Assembly (NCBI RefSeq): GCF_945859705.1
Contig: NC_079135.1
Span: 83,088,253 to 83,152,252, forward strand
DNA from: Episyrphus balteatus
Lineage: Eukaryota > Arthropoda > Insecta > Diptera > Syrphidae
Reading direction: 5' to 3'
DNA: 64,000 bases
Shown here: positions 57,661 to 64,000 of the stretch, piece by piece
Layout: every line of letters begins with the position of its first letter
How positions within the stretch are numbered: the first letter of the stretch is position 1
Position numbers and translations under genes: made by a program
The notes under the pieces: generated by a model
Databases searched by the model: none
Seen by the model: only the letters and a program-made list of their open reading frames with translations
Told to the model about the DNA's origin: nothing

Positions 57661-60600
57661 AAAAAAAAGTTAAAATAAAATTTTTGCATAAAAAAAATCC
57701 GTGGAATCGTTATAAATCGTTTGCAAGAAAGTCAAAAATAAATAAAACGCTGTTTTTGGAAAAAATTCATCGCATCCAATATTTCGAAAAAGTTATAGGT
57801 ACTTACTTACGTTTTAACTTAAGCGAGATATTCAATAAAACGCAAGACTGGGATTGGGAAAGAGCTGATGGGCACTTGCTAGTGCCTGGTGATTATATAG
57901 CATTACCCTGCCTATTTCTGGCTTGAATTTAGCTAATAGTTCCGCAGGTGAGTTTTTGTCATATAGATGGACTAAAACTCAAAGGACGTAACATCAAGAA
58001 ACGCCAATAAAGACATGAGCGAATTTTATTTGCACTGAAAAAAATGGGAACTAAATTCGAAGACAGAATCTTGTCACGTAAACGGCGATGGATAGAATTC
58101 AGCAAACCCCACATGTCAAGGCTACTCCAGAAATAGGCCCTATACCTTTAATGAAGCAATAAGGCCATAAGTAAGTGACATTCACCGGTACTATTTCCAG
58201 CAAAAGCTCACTGGGTCCTATGGTGAAAGAATTCAGTTTTGGGATCTGTTAAATGTAAATCGAAACGTATAATAGCGGTCGCAGGTTTTACAGGCCGTTA
58301 CGCGGTCGACAGTTGTACTGAACAAGGGCAAACATTCAGCTTCATTCCTGCTACTAAGTAAACTAGTTCTCAACAGTCTCTCATGACCTAAACGATTAGT
58401 GATCATAATTTTTTGCTTACTTGGTTAGAACCACATTTAGGGTACGACCACGTCCTGAGCGGATAGGCGGGTTATTGGCAGAATACTAAGCAGCAATTTC
58501 AAGCGGCAATCCTAAGTGGCGATTTCTAAACTCTACAAATGCTATAATAATAAATGTATTTGCCAACTTTATCATATAGGACTTTAAGAAGAACAAAGGA
58601 AAACGAGTAGCCCAAATCTCACGCATGCCGAATGTAACGCTTCGTTACAGACTTGGAACTTAAAAATATTGTTTTAAAGAGTTTTAAATTGGTTTATTTA
58701 GCATTTTTTTTTCGGGAACGTTCCTTAGTTTGTGGAATTATCATACTTATGTACATATAATAAAGTACATAATTTGAATTCTCTAAATTTTTAAATTAAA
58801 AAAAAAATATTTTTGAAAAAAAAAAAAATGGATACATTATGCTCAAAATTAGGACTAAAAAAGCTTTTTATTTATAAACAAACAAAAATTGAAATCAGCT
58901 TCTTTGTATTTCTTCTAACTGTTAGCTTTGTAATAAATTTCATAAAATTAAAAACTTTACAATTTTTCACACCCATTTTTTAAACTTTTCCTATACAAAA
59001 CGAAACGCACACAAATCCTTCACCAATAAACAAACCTTGAAACTTTTATCAATCCATTTACGCATATTTTTTGTTTATTTTTAAATTTGCCATAATAAGA
59101 ACAAGAAAAATATAAATAATTCAGTGGGTACAATAATAACATGGTGAATTCGTTAAAACGTGAGAGATATATACACACCCAAAAAACTCCCCCACCCAAT
59201 CCCCCACCAACCTCGTTAGAAAAAAAAAACAAAGTTTTTATTTCATACCATTTTGAAAAGAACAAATGTTTCCATTTCTAATGTTCGCTCATATTTTGCA
59301 TTAATGAATATATAAGGTTCGAATGTATAAAAAACGCAAATTGTTCGCCATATTTTTTTTTTTGTAACATTTCCCCCCTTATCCACAACAAAACAAAGCA
59401 AAACAAAATGAAATGAATGGAAGAAAAAAAAAACTAATTTCAAAGTATGCACACCCTTTCCCAACAACATCATTATCATTAGAAAAAGATACAACACACA
59501 AAACAAGGCCAAGCAGCTGTCCAAAAATTTGCCAAGAGTAGTGTTTGTTGACCTTCTCAAATTCACCAGTTCTTCGTTTTTTTTCACCCCAATCCCATAC
59601 AAAAATTGAATACCTTTATTGACGTTGTTATCATGAACATTTTACTTTTGCTTTTCCTTTGAGAACACAACCTGCCATGTCCTGTGTCTTATTTGAACTC
59701 TATTCTTCGAAAACACAGAACAGAAAAAGCCTACACAAATTTTTGCCAACAAAAATGTCTTACTTACAAATTTAAAGAACTTTATTTGCATAATCAATAA
59801 AAGATTCCCCATTTGGAATCAGAAGAAGCTCCTGTTTTGGTTATTTAAGTATATCAGCGCATTCCTGAATACATAACAAGTATTTTTCCGCCCGGGGAAA
59901 GGTAAGATACATATATACGCAGGTGAAGATGGACATGAAAAAAAAAAAATAAAAATAAAAATAAAAACAAAAATAAAACCCTTAAAAGGGAAAATCTGTC
60001 ATGAATAAGCAATTTTATGTATTTTTCACTACTTGTCCTGTGTATACATGCCACACACTGAGGACCCAAGAGGACCAACAAAACACTGCCTCTGTCACCG
60101 TCTGGCACTCTGGTATGTGTTGTGTATATGGGAGTGTGGTGAAATTAATATGACTGTCAGGGCATAACAAATTTGCCTTTAAGATGAACTACAACCTGCA
60201 AAATCTGATGGATCTGCAAAGAGCTATCGATTATTATTATATTTTATTTATTGTGACAGATTCGGATATTAAATTTTACAAATCAATTCATCAAACTAAA
60301 CGAAATGGATGGATAGATCCTTGCCATTGCGATTTTGAATTGGACCTTTATGCATATATATGTACCTAAATTAAATGTATCAACCTGGTTTCTCGTGGTC
60401 GTGATTGTGATTGTGATGTGCACCTTGAGGTATAGACGTCTAATTCAAAAGCATGCCCCTCACATGACAAGCAATTATCTTTGGAAAGGATGGGTGTCAA
60501 GATAAACGCTCAAACATTCACGTCTGGTTTACCTCAAAGTGGCTGTCGTCCTTCAGAAATTGTTGTCACAAGCTATGAGTACGGCAATGTGTGGGACACT

Positions 60601-63600
60601 GTGGCGTATGAGCGACATTTGCCTCTAGAAATGAGTTAACTATAGGACGTGTTGCAGATAGATATAGAAATGTCTTGTTTTTTATTTGGGTACCTATTTT
60701 GGTATTGGTCATAACTATGTTTATGTATATGTAGGTATGGGTTGAGTGTTGATAATGTAATTAGTTTTAGCGACTAATCGGATATTTATACGCTGAAATT
60801 TGAATTGACATCTCACGAATGATAATTTTGTGATAAATAAATGGATGGGTGTGAAACCAGCGGTTTATGAGCTCAAAATGGGAGTGCTGGAAAATATTCA
60901 TTAATTACTTTTGGAGCTTTGAAAAATATTATTATCATGACTTATACCTAAGTCTATTTTAAAAAAATTGTTGGATTTATGAAAAAAAAAAAAAATATTA
61001 AAACAATATAAATGTCAAAGGTTCGACCTTTTGTAGCTTCTGCTTCAGAAGATAAAGAGCGGCAAAAATTTAAAAAATTCCTTCCACAAAATAAAAGTTT
61101 TATAAGTCATTTCTAGCATTTTTCGACTTTCTTGACCTGTATTGTTGTTGGTATGGACTAAATACAGGCAATGTTTAAAATTTTCAGCTGAATGTTGAAA
61201 CTCAAAAACCATTTAAAAAAAAAATGTTTATGAAAATGTTTTAGTTATAGGTATGCTCTCTAAAGTTTTTTGTCGTTTTTTGCTTAGTAACCGGGACTTA
61301 TTTTGATTGTATATACCTATTCTTAATTTTTATTTGTAGGAAAATTAATTTCCTTTCAATATGGATCCTTTTAAAAACTCCAAATTTCAGGTTTTATCTT
61401 TTTTAATAATTTTTCTAATAGTGGTGGTGTTATAAACGGATGCTTGTCAATAGGAAATTGAATTTTCTAAAAAAAAAAAAAAATAAAGTAAAATAAGATT
61501 AAGTAAATTAATTTGTTAATTCATGATTCAATACAAAAAATATGATTGAAAAAAAAAAAACCGACAAAAAACTTAAAAAAATCATACCTCGAAAAGGTAT
61601 CTATTTTAATTTTTTTTTAAATGTAATTTCCGAGGTGGAAACGTTGTATGTTTTTTTGTGGGTTTTGTATAACATGCGATGGCGTATCGTGTTTGACAAA
61701 ATAAATTATTAGGACAGTTTAAAGTTTTGATATACCACAAAATACATCATAAATATTTTTATAACGATAAATGCAAGCTTAATCTGATGAAATAAAATAA
61801 AAGAGAATTACATTTTTATTTTTTAAAATTCAAAGAATTGGAGTGTTATAGAAAATTAGCGGGCGTATGTCATTAATTTGTTATTCAAATTGTTGAATAC
61901 GACGCAGCTTTTTGACAAATTGGTTGATATGTGCGTCGGGCAGTACTATTCAATTAAATAAGAAATTAGTCGTAGTAATTCAAAATATAAAAATGTTAGA
62001 TGAAACAATCGCGAACGAATACGAATCTAAAATAATAACACTGTGTTACAAAATAAAAATCATGTCAATTACTTTGGAAATGACTAAGCAGAGGTTGTAG
62101 GTATTACTGAGTAGGTATATCATATTTCGGCACTTGAAATTTTTCGTAGACCCTCAAAATTTCAAGTTATCGTCAACAAACCGTTTTTCAATGTTTTCAG
62201 ATTTCAGCGATTTTTTACTCAGCCATTTTTCGGGCAATTTCAGATTTTTTTACAGTTCTAAACAGAAGAGTACTTGTTCTTTTTGAAAATATTTTTTATT
62301 ATGCTAAAGCATCTAATTGGGTGTAGAATCTAAAAGTATAAAATTTTTTCACAGTTTTTTAGAGTTCGGAGACCGTTTTAAGCTACATTTTGTGTTTTGG
62401 AAATTATTTTTTATATACAGTTTTATTGTTCTATTTATGTTAAATCAATAAAGTTTTTACTCATTAAAAGCAGTTAAAATTTGTGGAAGTTATGGTTTTT
62501 TTTACCCGAGAAAGAAAATGCAATTTATTGCAAAAAAAACCCTAATTTTCATGATTTTTTAAAATTTTATCAAAATTTTTAGGGTGTTTGGGGCAAAATT
62601 GATTTCGGATTCAGCTTGTCAAAATACATAAAGATAGGCAGGTCCGGTCAAAAATATTGACACTTTTTTTTTTGGCTTGTGTTATCAAGGACAAGAAAAA
62701 ATTACCTGACTTGCATGAATCGGAGCGCTAAATGTCTTTTTTATGATTAATTTATTTATTTCTCTTTGTTATGAAAACATTAAGTTTTGCATTTATATCA
62801 CAGAAAGAAAAAAATAAAATTCGCTGCTCAGCTCTTTTGTTTATTTTCAATTTTTGTATAATGTAAAAATACGGTTGATTGGAAATAATAGTAGCTAAAA
62901 ATCTTTAAAATTAGATTATTATAAATACTAGTTTTCCTATTATTATTTATCCCACTGTGAAGAGGTACAAACCAGAGAAGGAATTTTTAATCTAATTCAG
63001 TGATTTTTTTTTCCATTTAATTAATAAAGACAAAACTTATGAGTTAACTCTGGTGTAGTTCAGTTTAAAAAATACCATAATTTTTATAGTATTAATTCAC
63101 TTTTTTTTTAGTCAAATATTCATATTCCAATGAGTCCAATATGCTTCTTTTTTATGGTTATGTTTCACATTTCCTTTTTTTTAAACATAGATATCAGAAG
63201 TGTGCACACAAAAACAAAAACAAAAAAAAAAACTGTTCCTATGAGAATAACTGTCACGTAGAACTCAGTTGGAAAAAAAATGTGCCCTTGTTAAAAATTT
63301 TCCAAGGATATTAAAATAATAGGTAAACAAAAATAAAAGTCAAACAAATACATTGGTATAGGAGAGGAAACACATTTACCTGTTTTCAAAACCTAGAAAA
63401 TTATGAAGGACATGTTTCTTTTGTTTTAAAAAACAAAAACAAACAAAAAAATTGAATTTTTTTTTTAAATTTTTACTTTTTAAAGTGGTCCTTGGTTAAA
63501 ATCAACTGCATTTATCAGGAAATATTCAAATTAACCTCCGATGAATGATAAAAACAATACACTACCGTGCCTTTTGCGTCGAATTGAAAAAGAATATCAC

Positions 63601-64000
63601 TGCAAAACAGAAGATTGATGCAAACACTTCATATTAATGGTCTACTCTTTGAGATATTGAGACTTAATTTTTGCTGGTAATGTTCATTGATGATTCTTGA
63701 TAGGTTCTTTATAACGTTCGATTACGGACGATGCTGAAATAATGTTGATTTGGAAATCAACAAGCTCCTTTGTGGTAGTCAAAAGATAATATCATGAAAT
63801 TCCATCTACTGTTTTGTAAATATAACTATTTCCGAGTAGACATTTTTGGTTTTTGATGAAGTAGTTTTATCTTATATCTTAAAATTAACTATTTAATCTA
63901 CAGTTGATTCTTCTAGAGAATTCTCCGGTTAGAATTTATTCTACGAAGTTAATTGATGTTAAAATAAAATATACTTTTCAAGCTCTGTGGAATTGTTTGA
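57661..64000. other. Unassigned DNA, 6.3 kb
   Basis: 57830-58650 is the least AT-rich part. Its frames are broken and I could not identify a protein, although a decayed retroelement is possible. 59000-60700 is moderately complex, with frames up to 119 codons (minus strand, 59243-59602) that look like membrane-type low-complexity translation and are not supported. A 12-bp-stem hairpin ACTTGAAATTTT lies at 62132-62167. From 61.4 kb on, A/T tracts dominate. No transposon ends were recognised. Confidence 0.4.

Noticed and set aside
57830..58650. Possible degenerate retroelement coding sequence
   Set aside because: Higher GC and scattered plausible codons, but no reverse transcriptase, protease or gag motif could be read in any frame.
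59243..59602. 119-codon minus-strand frame with hydrophobic stretches
   Set aside because: Phe/Leu-rich translation of T-rich DNA, no domain, no splice or promoter context.
1..64000. Search for rRNA, functional tRNA, histone or other conserved genes
   Set aside because: Only one tRNA-type A/B box pair was found (35304-35406) and it is decayed; no rRNA-like or conserved coding stretch was recognised.

Overview
The window is a very AT-rich stretch of eukaryotic nuclear DNA with long A/T homopolymers. No intact protein-coding gene is visible. The longest open frames are either microsatellite translation, antisense shadows, or frames running through transposon inverted repeats. The repeat content (hAT, pogo/Tc1-like, piggyBac-like and Harbinger-like miniature elements, a (GTCT)n-bearing element resembling dipteran mini-me/DINE-1, a Helitron-type 3' end) suggests an insect, most likely a fly. 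That assignment is inference. The DNA is best read as intergenic or large-intron sequence.

Layout. 1-2.7 kb: AT-rich DNA with a degenerate tandem repeat. 2.76-4.2 kb: a hAT element with a perfect 8-bp target duplication. 5.2-5.4 kb: a Harbinger-like MITE. 6.1-7.0 kb: a TA-flanked foldback. 9.07-10.43 kb: an almost fully palindromic mariner-like foldback followed 47 bp later by a piggyBac-like MITE. 11.0-13.1 kb: family-1 repeat copy A, split by an 804-bp TA-flanked element. 16.5-18.6 kb: family-1 copy C, split by another element and followed by a Helitron-like 3' end. 22.75-24.67 kb: two hAT elements. 26.3-28.8 kb: a pogo-like element with a transposase fragment, split by a foldback with nearly identical arms. 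29.4-30.4 kb: family-2 (mini-me-like). 30.8-31.6 kb: another TA-flanked element. 33.6-34.7 kb: a TTGCA-rich foldback interrupted by family-2. 35.1-35.8 kb: an inverted-repeat element carrying a tRNA-Leu pseudogene. 37.9-39.3 kb: family-1 copy B. 40.7-44.4 kb: half a foldback joined to a 3.3-kb family-1 inverted-repeat element. 44.7-48.8 kb: a TA element, a 766-bp hAT and a 2.15-kb hAT holding two nested palindromes. 53.4-54.8 kb: family-2 with a 447-bp perfect octamer array. 56.4-56.85 kb: a TAA-flanked MITE. 57.1 kb: a 58-bp palindrome. The rest is sequence in which I recognise nothing.

No genes cooperate here. The most notable pattern is architectural. Many elements, whatever their superfamily, carry repeated copies of a short element-specific phrase of about 6-14 bp. 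In several TA-flanked elements the phrase is on one strand in the left half and on the other strand in the right half.
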